Source: Podospora pseudocomata (lineage: Eukaryota > Ascomycota > Sordariomycetes > Sordariales > Podosporaceae). Taken from it: a stretch of DNA of 64,000 nt. Location: positions 3,534,001 through 3,598,000 of the forward strand of contig NC_085890.1 in the NCBI RefSeq assembly GCF_035222375.1, written 5' to 3'. Under the pieces are notes generated by a model that saw only the letters and a list, made by a program, of their open reading frames with translations, was not told the origin of the DNA and made no database searches. Of the stretch, positions 1 through 12,861 are shown piece by piece. Position 1 is the first letter of the stretch. Every line of letters begins with the position of its first letter. The position numbers and the translations under genes are program-made.

Positions 1-983
1 AAAGCGATCAAAATGGGGGGTCTTTGCTGCTTTTCTTTGCCTATTTTTATTTTCTCTTGCATTGTGTTTATTATTATTCTTTGGCCAGTTACGGGCTCAA
101 GTGGTGTTGTTGATCACTTGGACACGGATGGGAACAGGCTCTCAGCAGTATGGTTCACAATGCCGCTGGCTTGTTATCCCAGGACATGTTTGGTTTCATC
201 GACGGTGGCTTCTAGAGGGGTGTTGGGGGCTTTTTACTGGCATTTCAAGGTAGAGCAGAATGGCCCGGGGAACAATCGGGGGGAGTATGCGCTTGGTGTT
301 GTGTAATTTCTTTTGGCTCTTCTTTTTTCTTGTCACAGTGGAATTTTCTCTTGATGACGGGGTAGGTTATTTGGTTCGGCGATTCCCAAACACAACGACT
401 TGATGAGGGTTTGAGGGAAACGAGGGGAAATGGGATCTGGGAGAGAATGGAATGTCAGGCCAGACAGGCTGACGGCGACTTTGCGATCAGCAAGGTCTAA
501 CAACAAAATGGGTGGTCTGGCAAGCCAGATGATGGTCATGGGGTCGTGGGCTCGACGGTAATGATCGGAGAGGCAATAACGTGAGGGATTGAGATTTTTT
601 CCTCGGCGTTCCCCAGGCAGTGTGGCAGCGAAGATGTTGCGAGCTCCTGGGATATTCTGCCAGCACCACCTAAGATAAAAAATAAATAAGAAGCAAAATT
701 ATGTGCACTATCTGTTCGTTATGCAATTGTGATTGTCTTGTGTGTGAGTGTGGTGTGTTGTTGTTGTTGTTGTTTTTTTTGGTGAGTGTTCGACCAGCCG
801 GCAGCAGCTGTCACCCAACTTATTTCAACGACATGTGTTGACTTGGACTCCATTCAACTTGTAACATCACATTGCCTTTTTATAGTTTCTGGAAGCTGCT
901 GTTGTTTTCAATTCAGTTGTTTAACATTACATCCCAATCCATACTAACTTCATCTTTTTCTCACCGCAACTTCACCCTCCATC
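1..983. other. Non-coding flank and 5' leader of the Fyv6-type gene
   Basis: No open frame here looks like a conserved protein; the longest ones are about 100 codons, overlap each other and lack recognisable domains. A (GTT)n run and a T-run lie near 760-780. The last 120 bases are C/T-rich, typical of a filamentous-fungal promoter and 5' leader, and lead into the start codon at 984. The first several hundred bases could be the 3' flank of a gene outside the window. Confidence 0.5.
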
Positions 984-1742
984 ATGTCCTCCCGCTTCGT
1001 CTCAGCCGGCTCAATAGACGCCACCACGGGCGAAGCCACCACCGAACACGCCGGCCCATCCGACTCCCAACAGCAGCAGCCACCACCCGTGAGCCAAAAG
1101 TCAAAGGAATGGGCAGAAGTCACCCAGCAGCTGGAATCCGACCGCCAGAGACGGATCCTCCAGGCGAAGCAAGCGCAGGAGGGAGGGGAGAAGAGCCTGT
1201 ACGAGGTTCTCCAGGCGAACAAAGCGGCCAAGCAGGCCGAGTTTGAGGAGAAGAGCAAGCTGAAGAATCAGTTTAGGGCTTTGGATGAGGACGAGATTGA
1301 TTTTCTGGATGAGGTTGAGCGCCGGAGGAGGGAGGAGGAGGAAAGGAGGAGGAGGGAGGAGGAGGAGGGGTTGAGGGCGTTTAGGGAGATCAAATCTTCT
1401 AGGGAGAAGGGGGAGAGTGAGGAGGAGGAGGTGGAGGTGGAGGGGTGGGATTTTGGGGGGGAGGGGGGGAGGAGGAGGAAGCGGAGGGCGGAGGGGAGGA
1501 GGTTGTTGGTCAAGAAGGTCAAGAGGGAGGAGAAGATGGATGATACTGAAGGGTCGCCGGCAGGGAAGCCGAGTGGTGGTTTGGTGGGTGGTGGCTCTGG
1601 TGGCGATAAGAAGGCGACAGAGGTGGTGGTGGGCAAGGCTGCAGCAGCTGCTTCAGTTCCAAAACCAGCAGAAGCGCCAGCGGTTTCGGCCAAGAAGGCG
1701 GCTGGTGGTCTGGTGGATTATGGCTCTGATAGCAATGAGTGA
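984..1742 (+). CDS. FAM192A/Fyv6-family nuclear protein (spliceosome-associated)
   Basis: Single-exon gene for 252 residues. The N-terminal half matches the FAM192A (NIP30/PIP30)/Fyv6 N-terminal domain: a charged helical segment with SLYEVLQANKAAKQAEFEE at residues 71-89, followed by QFRALDEDEIDFLDEV at 96-111 and an Arg/Glu-rich coiled stretch to about 140. The middle is low complexity (Glu, Gly, Lys, Arg), with Lys/Arg runs that could serve as a nuclear signal, and the end is the acidic GGLVDYGSDSNE tail typical of the family. Family knowledge: yeast Fyv6 acts in the second splicing step, and the human homologue binds the PA28-gamma proteasome activator. Which role applies here is inference. 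The start fits the beginning of the conserved region and a C/T-rich leader. It converges on TIM54. Confidence 0.85.
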   Translation: MSSRFVSAGSIDATTGEATTEHAGPSDSQQQQPPPVSQKSKEWAEVTQQLESDRQRRILQAKQAQEGGEKSLYEVLQANKAAKQAEFEEKSKLKNQFRALDEDEIDFLDEVERRRREEEERRRREEEEGLRAFREIKSSREKGESEEEEVEVEGWDFGGEGGRRRKRRAEGRRLLVKKVKREEKMDDTEGSPAGKPSGGLVGGGSGGDKKATEVVVGKAAAAASVPKPAEAPAVSAKKAAGGLVDYGSDSNE

Positions 1743-2284
1743 GAGGTCAATTTGAGGTTTCTCAAGACTCAGCTCTGCGTACGCCTACATCGGCGGTTGG
1801 GGATGACACGATCTGGGGTCTTCGCAACATCACACTGACGGACAGCAGCCCCATGTGCCATGTGCCATGGCGCTACAAAACCCAAAAACAGACACACAAG
1901 AGCCCCAGCTCGTTGCCATACACGACACTAAGTTGGCCCTGCCTAAATTAAGCAGCACCACGTTTCAGTATCAATGGATAACTGGAATACAATCGGGAGA
2001 AGAAGTGGTGCTGTACGTATCTTGTAGCATTGAAGGGGGTTTAACATCGCAATAACACCAACACCAACCAAAGCCAAACAACCCAAAGGCCCCCCCAACC
2101 GCCGCCCAAATGCTGTCTGTCCTGTCTTGCCTTCCAAATAACATCCTCCTCAAATCTATAGCCGTTTTCCCCATCAGGTATGTATCGCCACAGCACCATA
2201 GTATACACAACTCCCCACAAAAGCTAATGTTACACGCTAGGTACAATACGTCCTCCCTCCAGCATTGAGTCTGGTCATCAAACA
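1743..2284. other. Convergent 3' intergenic region
   Basis: This separates two converging genes (Fyv6-type on +, TIM54 on -) and should hold both 3' UTRs and polyadenylation sites. Short open frames here have no conserved features. I see no repeat or RNA gene. Confidence 0.5.
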
Positions 2285-3717
2285 TTAGTCCACATCCTCA
2301 ACATTACTCCTCTTTTCCTCTCCCATAACCTTCCCCTTTCCCCATCGATACAACTGCCTAAACTTCCCCTTTGTCCAACCCTCAATCTCCTCCTCAGGTA
2401 CCACAATCTTGGCCACCCTCTCCACATCCTCCTTTGACAACTCGAACCTCCTCATCCGCTCGGCGATTCTAGGGTCCAGAACAAGCGGCCTGGCCCTGAC
2501 AACCTCTGTGATACCAGCCTTTTCCCGCTCCTTGACATGCTCAGGTTCATCCCCAGCCTCTTTCCAGAGAGATTTGATCCAGTCCTTCTCCTCAAAGGCC
2601 AACACCTCTTCTTGCTCGTATTTCTGATCCTCTCCCGATTGTTCAGAGAAATGGCGGTAGTGAGCCAGGCAGACTGCGGCGACATCACGGCCGATTTCAT
2701 CGGCGAGGTGCCGGCGGTTGAAGAAACGGTACAGACGGGTTGGCGTGGAGAGGAAGCCTAACAGGTGAGGTTCCCTCACCGGAGCGACGGGGGAGAATTC
2801 ATTGGGGATGGAAGATGGGAGGGGGGAGGAGGGGTAATCGGCTGGTGTGTTGTAGGGACGGGGTTGAGGCGGTCGCTTGGGTTTGGATTCCTCCTCTTTC
2901 TTCTTTTCCTCCTCTTCCTTCTTCTTGTCCTCTTCTGACTTCTCGCTGTCGGATTCGGCTGTGGGGAGTGGCTCTGGGATGGGGAGTGGAGGGGCGGTTA
3001 AGGGACCGAGCCAGCCTTCGTGTAATCCTCTGAGGTATTCCTTCCATGTGTGCCTGCCAATGACGATGTCGCCCTTGATACCGTCGTAGTCTTTAATCCC
3101 GCGGATCTTGCGGTGAGCAGCGATGATTTCCTCCTTTGTGGGCTCGTCAGGGAGCTCGGGCTCAACCTCGCCGGAGTCGACTTGCCTGCGGTGGCGGCGG
3201 ATCTTCTCGGCAGTGTAGGCGCGGACGTCGCCGTCTCGTCGACCTTGGACAAACTCCCAGTCGAGGCCGGAGGCGGCGAGGATGGGCTTGACGTACTCAG
3301 TGTAGTGGTCTTGGGCGGTGCGGAGGCCGTCGCCGGGGGGAGCGGAGAGATAGATGGTGATCTTGCGGAGCTCGGAGAGGGCATTGTGGCTAGGCAGGGG
3401 CTCCTTGGCGAGGTGCTCGACGGCGTGTCTCCATTTCGCGATGGCCCGTTTCTTCTCGCGTTTGTCGTAGATGATGCCGGCAGTTATGGCGGTGGAAAGG
3501 GTCCAGAAGATCATCCAGTTTCGGGAAGGGAGCTTCTTTGGGAGGGCGGGGAGGCCCAGCATGCGGAGGGCCCGGTTTCTTTCGGGAGCTTTGGCAGCCT
3601 GAAACGTGGGAATTGTCAGTTGTGTGATCTTGCATTACCGTCTAGAGTGGAGATATTCCATACTTTCTCGGCCACCTCAGCCGCCGACGGCTGCGCTGGT
3701 GGTGTTGGTTCTGCCAT
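2285..3717 (-). CDS. TIM54: TIM54, TIM22-complex inner-membrane import subunit
   Basis: Two exons: 3717-3664 (18 codons) and 3598-2285, with a GTATGG...CAG intron between; total 455 residues. The spliced N-terminus runs smoothly from a Pro/Ala-rich leader into KAPERNRALRMLGLPALPKK. The conserved LPSRNWMIFW then opens the single membrane segment (about residues 45-63). Further TIM54 hallmarks follow: KITIYLSAPPGDG, YVKPILAASGLDWEFVQGRR and a basic AEKIRRHRRQ stretch. A Lys/Glu-rich linker and a C-terminal soluble domain complete the protein. Family knowledge: Tim54 is part of the TIM22 translocase, which inserts polytopic carrier proteins into the mitochondrial inner membrane. Starting at the internal Met at 3562 would lose the short first exon, which is why I placed the start upstream. 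Length is close to the family norm. Confidence 0.93.
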
Positions 3718-5324
3718 GTGTGGAAGCTTTGTGGTGGTATATATTCAGAAGCACTATGAGCGCATTGGCCTTGACGCTGCCTCCAGTGGGCTTTTCAGTT
3801 GGACAAGAAACCAAGCAGTCTCAACAACTTGAAACTGGCAAGAAGGACACTGTCGAAGCCGGCTGTGGATTCCGTCAGCACGATACTGAGGTGCTCGCTG
3901 ACGATATCGGTCCCTCACTGGAGTCAAATTTCCAGATGCTTTCTTATCGCGATAAGCCTGCCTTTGTGCACGGGCCACCATATGTGAGCTCATCGAGGTC
4001 CAAGCCAAGGACCAACCCAAGGACACCGAGGCCCTGCTACATTTTGAATATTGCATTGTATTCTCCGGAACCGACTTTATTTGTCAATATCGTCCAAACA
4101 TGGCTATCTTCGATTCTCCTTTCAAACAGTTTCTTTCCTGCTCGTGGACAGTTTTGGTTTATTCTGTCGATACAGATCCTGTGTAAGTTAACTACTACGG
4201 AGTACTCAAAAGCGGATCGGCGGTGCGGCCCGGAGGAAACTCTCCAACTGTCTGTTCAAAGTCCCTAAATAACTGCCCAATATCGAACCTCTTTGTCGGT
4301 AAGCCCCGAGGCTGCAGGGCTTTCCGGGAAAATGCACATGGCCTAGCAAAGCATTGCTTGGCGAGCATCGGGGCAGCAGACTGATGGGTGAGCATTGTTT
4401 CGAAACCCGAATTGTAAACGCATCAGGGGCTCTGTGAGGCGAGCCCCTGAAAGCCCAGATGGAGGATCACCAACCCCACTTCTTCAGAGCTTCAACTGCC
4501 CGCCAGGCCACACAGAGGGAGCTCTGATTGCACGATGCCAGCCGTGTGATATGCTGTGTAGCGCCAGAAGGGGGAAGTAAACGCAGCAGTGATGAAGAAT
4601 CGTCGGAGCTGTTGATCCAGTCATTCATCCAACTTCACATATCCCCTCCAAGAGTCGGAGTCCCTGCCAGAATCCAGTGTCCAGTGTCCTAGCGTCTGAT
4701 ACCCCTCTTTGGCGCCTTCCTCAGGGCCAGCCTGCCAAATAATTTATTGTGAGGCACAGCGGTACACAATTATTTTACATCCCGTGTTTCTCAACGGTCG
4801 AGTCTTGAGCTTGGCCTAACCTCACCGACATCCATACCTACATAAACAAGGTGACTCTGCTGGCACAACAACAACATCAACAGCTTTCATCATCTGTCTT
4901 CCAGATGGTTGCCACGTCTGGAAACAGCTCGACAAGAGACCATCCCCAACGCTAGTGTTGCACCCTGTCTGCCCCACCACTCGAGCGACCGCCCAGTGAT
5001 CCGAGTCCACTCCCGTTTCCTCTCGCACGGTAACCTCCCCCCAGCGCCAGAGTGCCACCGCTCGACCCGACCCTTTGTCTTGTCCCGAGAAAAAGCAAAG
5101 CTCCCTTTTCATCTGCGACCCCTTTTTGCGAAAACACCATCCGGCACCTTCCTGTCGACAGTCTCTAGGAACTAGCAGTTGATCTGCCAGAGTCTACCGC
5201 CAGCAAGCCAGAGCGAGCAGAGCAACCCTGCCGAGTTGGGTGCGCCCCCTATCTTCGATCGCCGAACCCGAACCCTTACTATCCATCCATCACGACATCT
5301 TGACAACACACACGCGCCGCCACG
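3718..5324. other. Long divergent intergenic region (TIM54 / COT1 promoters)
   Basis: About 1.6 kb between divergent TIM54 (-) and the COT1 kinase (+). A 220-codon open frame runs through it on the + strand but overlaps the TIM54 first exon and has no recognisable features, so I treat it as chance. The last 500 bases are C/A-rich and look like a long 5' leader for the kinase. NDR-kinase genes of related fungi are known for long leaders; the length here is inference. Confidence 0.5.
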
Positions 5325-7429
<2,105 letters not shown>

Positions 7430-8123
7430 TTGGGGAATTCTGGTGTCTAGTTGGGAAAGCGTATTCTGAGGTAGGGCATAATTATTGCTGGCAGAGAAGA
7501 AGAGCTTTAGTTGGTGATGCAAATCTACAATCAGTTAACCCGATGGGGGAAAAAAAAAAGAGGAGGTTGGGTTTGCCTTGCTTTTGTGGTCATCGAAAAA
7601 AGAGGAAAGTGAGACTTGTTGGCTCTGATGTACGCTCTGAACTGCATGTCTGTTTATTGTTGTGTACATAGTTGCATATCTACGCAAGCTGGGGGGTTTG
7701 AGAGGGGGGATGTAGGCATGGTACAGACAGCTGTCATGGGATCATCTCGGAGAGATGGATGTCTGTAGCTGAGCAATCCCATTGCCTGTGCAGGCAAGCC
7801 CTTGGCAGTGATGAATGTACCAAGTCGAATTGTCCATGAATTGCAGTCTCATTATGAAGGGTATCTATCATTGACTCGGTACGCGCCTGGAACACAGTCC
7901 GCTAATATCCCCTTTGCGGTGTGTTAGCCTAGAGAACGACGAGGCGTGTGGTTTCTTGAGGCCTTACAGCTTGCTCAAATTGGTGTCTTGCTTATTTCTC
8001 TCAACCTCCTGGACTGCCACTGCTTCGTCTGTGTGCCCTCATCCTTTGCTGGCTTTCAAACAGTCGATTTTCGCCATGATACGCCGCTTATTTTCGAATC
8101 CATACTTCCTCCGCATCGTCTCT
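7430..8123. other. Convergent 3' intergenic region (COT1 / SF3A2)
   Basis: About 690 bases between the converging COT1 and SF3A2 genes. It contains an A-run at 7550-7558 and T/G-rich tracts suited to 3' UTRs. Open frames near the right end are the antisense of SF3A2. No other feature seen. Confidence 0.5.
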
Positions 8124-8870
8124 CTACCGCCTCCCCGTCAAGCCCGGCGCGGCATTGAACCTCTCCTCTCTCTCCGTCATAAACATGATCTGCACCCAAT
8201 ACTCCTTGCTATCCGGATCCCAAAACTCAAACTGCCTCCCGTCCTCCCTCTTGTCCAGCTCCCTGGCAGGAATCTTGAACCCGCAGGTTTCGTACGGTTC
8301 CGCCGCGACAAGAAGATACTGAAAATTCCTATCCGGCTCCTCCACCCTCTGCGTAAAGGCACTCATGACCTGCCACTTGGGCGTAACTCCCACCCCGATA
8401 TCCGGATACTGCAGCTGAAACAGCAAGCCCTGCTGTCTCGTGATCGGATCTCTGACCTTTGTGATTTTGTACCCCGGCCTCCCAATCTTGACAACATTCT
8501 TCCTCGGCCCACCAGCACCAAGACCCAAGGCAGCAAAGCCGGCGCCGACGACTCCGACAGGTAAGCCGGTAGTGGGATCGATTTCCCCTTTGCCCTCTTT
8601 TTGTTCCCTGGCGGCGCGGCGGGCGAGGTTGGTCTGGTGCTTTTTGCCTTGGGTGTGGGCGAGGTAAGAGCCGTCGTTCTGGTGGACCGTCAGGCAGAGG
8701 CGGCATTCGAAGGAGCCGAGATGGTTCTTGAAGATGTAGGGGTCCTTGTCGAGGTCGATTTGCTCGAGGGCGAGCTTGCGGAGGCGCTCGCGGCGGTCGG
8801 CGTTGGTGGCTGAGTGGGAGGCTACGCCGCCGCCGCCGAATTTGGAGCCGGCGCGGTTTTGGTAGTCCAT
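8124..8870 (-). CDS. SF3A2/Prp11, U2 snRNP SF3a subunit 2
   Basis: Single exon, 248 residues. The N-terminus MDYQNRAGSKFGGGGVAS is the nearly invariant start of SF3A2 proteins. A matrin-type C2H2 zinc finger follows with C56, C59, H72 and H78 in FECRLCLTVHQNDGSYLAHT, then the RRAAREQK helix. The rest is the conserved fold with RPGYKITKVRDP, GLLFQLQYPDI and QYLLVAAEPYETCGFKIPA. Family knowledge: with SF3A1 and SF3A3 it forms SF3a, which stabilises U2 snRNP at the branch site during prespliceosome formation in the nucleus. The long Pro-rich C-terminal tail of animal SF3A2 is absent, as is usual in fungi. Short-intron genes throughout this window are presumably its clients. It converges with COT1. 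Confidence 0.95.
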   Translation of the reverse strand: MDYQNRAGSKFGGGGVASHSATNADRRERLRKLALEQIDLDKDPYIFKNHLGSFECRLCLTVHQNDGSYLAHTQGKKHQTNLARRAAREQKEGKGEIDPTTGLPVGVVGAGFAALGLGAGGPRKNVVKIGRPGYKITKVRDPITRQQGLLFQLQYPDIGVGVTPKWQVMSAFTQRVEEPDRNFQYLLVAAEPYETCGFKIPARELDKREDGRQFEFWDPDSKEYWVQIMFMTEREERFNAAPGLTGRR

Positions 8871-9284
8871 TATTTCTTCGGTTTCGAGGTGGATTGGGGG
8901 GTTGTCGGGTTGGGGGAATGGGGTTGGTGCGGTGTGGTGGTCGTGATGGTGGTAGTGGAAGTGCTGAGAGGCGAGGCGGCAAGCTTCTAGATAAGACGTG
9001 TCGCGCCGCGCTTCGGGTGGCGGGCGGGTGGTAGCAGTTGGCGAGAAGCCCGTCCACTTAGACAGCAGCAGCTCCCCTTCTTCTTCTTTTTGTCAACGAT
9101 AACGATGCACCCATCTTCACTGGAACATCTGTTGTGGGAAACAGTCAATTCAATTCAGAATGCTATGCTAGTTACTTCGTCTCTCATTTGTTCCATCTCA
9201 TCAATCCGTCCTCAATGTCCTTATCGTCCTCGTCATTCCAGTTCATCATAGCTCATAACCCCAACCCGCCCTTCAACCTCCCCC
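8871..9284. other. SF3A2 promoter / 3' flank of secreted-protein gene
   Basis: About 410 bases on the upstream side of SF3A2 and the downstream side of the His-rich secreted-protein gene, both on the - strand. It should hold the SF3A2 promoter and leader. Open frames overlapping it read antisense to SF3A2 or are low complexity. Nothing else seen. Confidence 0.45.
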
Positions 9285-10154
9285 TTACGTCAACCCAGCC
9301 ACAACCACCACCACCACCCCCGCAATCGCCAACCCTATCGACACACCAAGTCTACCGCCCTCGCTGTATCTAGGCGGCAAACCCTGCGCCCACCCACCAG
9401 TATTCCCCTGAGGCCCAGGCAGTTGTGGCTGGTCAGGGTTGGGTTTGGCAGAAGGAGGGTAGTCGGGAGCAAGGACGGTCTTGAGCTCATGGGCGATCCC
9501 TCCAGGAGCGCATTGTGTCCCCTTTGCGGTGGGCATCACGGCGGACCAGATCCCTGAGCCGCAGCGCTGCCAGGAGGTGAGCATGCAGTTCCATTGGCCT
9601 TCGAGGCTGGGTGGGCAGGGGGTGCTGGGGGTGTAGGCGCCTGCTGGGAGGGGGGCGGGGGGTTCAAGGAGGGAGGAGCGGATGTGGACTTCTGGGTGGA
9701 ATCCCTCGGGGCAGTGTTCCTCGGCGTGGTTCTCCTCCAGGCGGCTCACTTCAAGGTGGTCCCCTTTCGGGTGGTGGGGTTCCTCGGTATGGGATTGCTC
9801 GGGAGGATACTGTCCCTCTGGCTGGTGTTCCTCGGCATGGTGTTGGCCCTCCGGCCGGTGCTCCTCGTAGGATGGGTGGTGTTCTTTCTCTCTAAATTCG
9901 CGGCGTGGTCGAGGGAAGGAGATGTGATGGGCGGGTTGCTCAGGCTGATGCTCTCCTTCCTCTCCAGACTCGTGATGGGGTTGAGAAACTGCCGGGTGAT
10001 AGGCAGGGTGATCAGGGGCAATATGAGGAACCTCGGCAGGACGCTGCTCCTCGGGATTGATAAGAGGGGAGGCGGCTCCCAAAGTGGCGAGGCAGAGGAG
10101 AGTTGTGATCATGAGGAAAGCCGGAAGCTTTCCCGGGCTTGATTCCACGGCCAT
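9285..10154 (-). CDS. His/Glu/Pro-rich secreted, probably GPI-anchored protein
   Basis: Not a named family to me. I start at the Met at 10154 because it is followed by a classic signal peptide (LPAFLMITTLLCLATLGAAS); the open frame runs 47 codons further upstream to 10295, but that extension would bury the signal. The protein is then 289 residues. Residues about 30-170 are rich in His, Glu and Pro, with degenerate repeats such as HRPEGQHHAEEHQPEGQ, suggesting metal binding or a wall-exposed spacer (inference). Next comes a compact Cys/Trp module: CPPSLEGQWNCMLTSWQRC and SGIWSAVMPTAKGTQC. Similar Cys/Trp modules occur at the ends of fungal extracellular proteins, but I cannot name its ligand. 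The C-terminus is a hydrophobic tail (IGLAIAGVVVVVVAGLT) after small residues, as in GPI precursors. Confidence 0.7.
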   Translation of the reverse strand: MAVESSPGKLPAFLMITTLLCLATLGAASPLINPEEQRPAEVPHIAPDHPAYHPAVSQPHHESGEEGEHQPEQPAHHISFPRPRREFREKEHHPSYEEHRPEGQHHAEEHQPEGQYPPEQSHTEEPHHPKGDHLEVSRLEENHAEEHCPEGFHPEVHIRSSLLEPPAPLPAGAYTPSTPCPPSLEGQWNCMLTSWQRCGSGIWSAVMPTAKGTQCAPGGIAHELKTVLAPDYPPSAKPNPDQPQLPGPQGNTGGWAQGLPPRYSEGGRLGVSIGLAIAGVVVVVVAGLT

Positions 10155-10845
10155 TGACTTGTAAGAGAACGGATTCCGGAAGAGCGCCGACGGCCGGAGG
10201 GTGGGAGTGGCCTTCTTGAGCTCTGGGCTGGGTCCGGAATGCGAGACGCTCGGCTCCGGGTGGGTCTTTTCTTGGATGTCGTTGATGGAGGTCATCTTGC
10301 GAGTTCGCTTTTCCGAGTTGATAGGAGGTGATTGTTTCGAAATTTGATCACAATGTAAGTAAGTGTGTAGATGTGTGATTGACTGTCTGCTTTGTGCCGA
10401 TGCAGAAACCTGGTGGGATGAGGGATGGCACCCGGGTTATATCACCATGCCACGGCCACTTCTTCGCGAAGGCTGGCGCGCAGTCACACATGTCTTACCT
10501 CCCACCCGAGCTGGGATAGAGAGACGCGTTGCGCGCTTTCGAGATCACGGTGGACTTCATCCTGCCATTTTCTTTGGTGGGGTGGTGATGGTCAACACTG
10601 CTGGCCGGAGAGTTGTCCACGCTGGGGCTGTCATTCGATGGTCGATGTGCGCTATCCAACTGACTAGCCATTGGTTTGGGTCTACTGGGTGATTGGACTG
10701 GCTTACTGACCGCCTTTGGGTCGAAAAGGTCAGTTGAGGCATTGCCGCGAGATAGTTGAAGCTTATTCAGAAGCAGCTGCCATATTGCCCGGCCTCCCTA
10801 AACTCTGCACCGATCACAAGAGCCTTCCTGAATCTTGTCGAAGCA
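10155..10845. other. Intergenic region upstream of the His-rich gene
   Basis: About 690 bases between the start of the His-rich secreted-protein gene and the 3' end of the Zn2Cys6 gene. An upstream in-frame Met at 10295 means part of it could be translated if that start is used. Otherwise only short, featureless frames. Confidence 0.45.
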
Positions 10846-12861
10846 CTATGGCTGTTCAAACACAGCAGATTCAGACTCACCCGCCCCTCGAAGAAGATTG
10901 TCAAAGAATGCGGTATCCACGCCTTGCAAGCCCCAGCTCTCAACGGAACCTAGTTCAAAAGGTTGGCCGTCTTCTCCAAACGCACATGCTAGTCCTTCAG
11001 GCATGTCGGAACCTCGTCGAATCACTATCCCTCCCAAGTAGGGAATATGAATTCTTAGGATGTTGTCACCATCGGTTGTCGTTCCACCACACCCCAGCTC
11101 TTCAGCCTCCTCAGCTTGCTGTTCTGATTGCGAGCGATAGCTGCATACTACTCCAGCAGCGGCTTCTGACTCGATGAAGAGTAGATGCCGCAACAAAATC
11201 GCTATTCTCTTCGCTATAGCGTCTTCACCATCCACAGACATGCGCTCCATGGCTTCCAGTGTCGCCTCCAACATACCGCGATCACCCTGTCGTTGATGTG
11301 CTAGGAAGTCCAAGGCATCAAAACCCAGCACTCGCTGAACTTTTTGTCTATGTGAATCCAGGTGGGCAATACACATTGCCGTGCTGGCAATGAAAGCCAG
11401 AAAATCGATTCCATGGCAATACGAGCTGACTGGATTACCTTTGCGAAAAGTCAGGAAGCGTGTGATGACTTCTCGGCTTGCGGTAACGGCAGTAATCCTG
11501 CTGTAGTTACAGCTCAGGTCGGAGGCGGGTCTAAGCAAATAGGGAAGATGAAGCTGTGCCAGGAGGTGGTAGTGAACTGCCTGGCTCATGAGACGAAGCG
11601 TCTTGTCCGGAGCCTCAAGATCGTCCTCGGCAGTGCGAGGCGCAAAGTCAGGGGTAAGCCACCACCGAGGTGGCATAAAAGCTGATGCTTTTTGGAGCAG
11701 GTCGTCAATCTCCCGCGTTGCGGAGATATCGTTGATGTCGTTTCTCTGTAGGATGTATCCGGCGGCAACGCAGTGAAGCCTCCGCAATTGCTCGGCTGGG
11801 GTGCATTTCTCCAACACTTTTGGTGTTGCGAAAGAGTTGTCAGATGAGCCCTGTGGAAGTCCAAGCACGAGCGAGAGGTAGCGGTCGGATTGCACTATTC
11901 GGGACCAAAGGTACTCAGGATCGATATTGGCCTCTGTGTTGGATGACAATGTGTTGAGGCATGTTTTCGCTTGTTTGCCGCGGTGAAGTCCCATCAACTG
12001 TGCCATCGTCATGGCCCGGCGAGTTGTACTCCATGATCTTCGTAGATTTCCAGCTCTGTCGTGATACATACTTTCCATCATGATGCACTCGATGCCCTCT
12101 ATTGAGTCAGTGAGCTGATCGTTACTTGTCACCATGCTGATGGTTCTCTCCACCGCTCGAGACATTACATCGCGGTATCCAATGGCGTGGTTTTCCAACG
12201 GTTTGACGCAGGATGCTGGTACATCTTGGAGAAGCAGACCCAGAAGTACAGCCTTGCGAGCTATTAGAACCGGATGTGCTCCAGGAGGCGGCTTTTGCAT
12301 TGTATCCACCAACGACGGCTTGCTCGACGCTGAGGGGTTAGGTGACAAGATGCCACCGACTTTGAACAGGAGCTCCATGAACGAGGTTTGGAGAGGAAGC
12401 TCCGATATCTGATCCAAGACACTCTTGTCAGGCCATGCCTCCAGAAGTTCAGTTGCGATTCTTCTGAGCTCTGCTGTCTGCCGATTGTCTTCAGACTCCG
12501 GATTGCTGGGAAGTGGTGGCTGTTGAAGGTCCGGTGTTCTGTCCTCGGTATCCCTCTGAGCACTATTCAGGGAGTCGATCTTTCTGGCCAGGTTCTCAAC
12601 CAGAGACTCGACTCGACCGAGACGGCCCTCAGTGTCGCCATTGATGTGCTGTGTAACAACATCAGGAAACTCCTGGCTGAGGCATGTTGACCGTCGTCGT
12701 TCACATGCATCACAAACAGAGTTTGTTTCTACCGAAAATATGCATCGTACCTTCCTGCGCTTGCACTCCCAGCAGCTCTTTGTGCCTTTTCGAACTCTGA
12801 GCTTTTTTCTTGGGGGCTCGAGATCGCTGATATACGATGGTTCGGAGGTTCTGTTGATCAT
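10846..12861 (-). CDS. Zn2Cys6 fungal transcription factor
   Basis: Uninterrupted frame of 671 residues. The binuclear zinc cluster is at residues 30-60 with cysteines at 30, 33, 40, 50, 53 and 60 (C-x2-C-x6-C-x9-C-x2-C-x6-C), preceded by a basic nuclear-signal-like stretch PPRKKLRVRKGTK. A short linker and a dimerisation-type helix (GRVESLVENLARKIDSL) follow. The large central helical region matches the fungal-specific transcription factor domain in character: RAMTMAQLMGLHR, then an LWSRIVQSDRYLSLVLGLP-type segment that is its hallmark. Family knowledge: such proteins are nuclear, pathway-specific regulators binding CGG-containing sites. The NmrA-like gene lies 257 bases upstream in the same orientation. 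No target genes can be assigned from sequence. Confidence 0.93.
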   Translation of the reverse strand: MINRTSEPSYISDLEPPRKKLRVRKGTKSCWECKRRKVRCIFSVETNSVCDACERRRSTCLSQEFPDVVTQHINGDTEGRLGRVESLVENLARKIDSLNSAQRDTEDRTPDLQQPPLPSNPESEDNRQTAELRRIATELLEAWPDKSVLDQISELPLQTSFMELLFKVGGILSPNPSASSKPSLVDTMQKPPPGAHPVLIARKAVLLGLLLQDVPASCVKPLENHAIGYRDVMSRAVERTISMVTSNDQLTDSIEGIECIMMESMYHDRAGNLRRSWSTTRRAMTMAQLMGLHRGKQAKTCLNTLSSNTEANIDPEYLWSRIVQSDRYLSLVLGLPQGSSDNSFATPKVLEKCTPAEQLRRLHCVAAGYILQRNDINDISATREIDDLLQKASAFMPPRWWLTPDFAPRTAEDDLEAPDKTLRLMSQAVHYHLLAQLHLPYLLRPASDLSCNYSRITAVTASREVITRFLTFRKGNPVSSYCHGIDFLAFIASTAMCIAHLDSHRQKVQRVLGFDALDFLAHQRQGDRGMLEATLEAMERMSVDGEDAIAKRIAILLRHLLFIESEAAAGVVCSYRSQSEQQAEEAEELGCGGTTTDGDNILRIHIPYLGGIVIRRGSDMPEGLACAFGEDGQPFELGSVESWGLQGVDTAFFDNLLRGAGESESAVFEQP

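Noticed and set aside
3606-4268. 220-codon open frame upstream of COT1
   Set aside because: It overlaps the TIM54 first exon on the other strand, has no domain or protein-like pattern and sits in promoter sequence.
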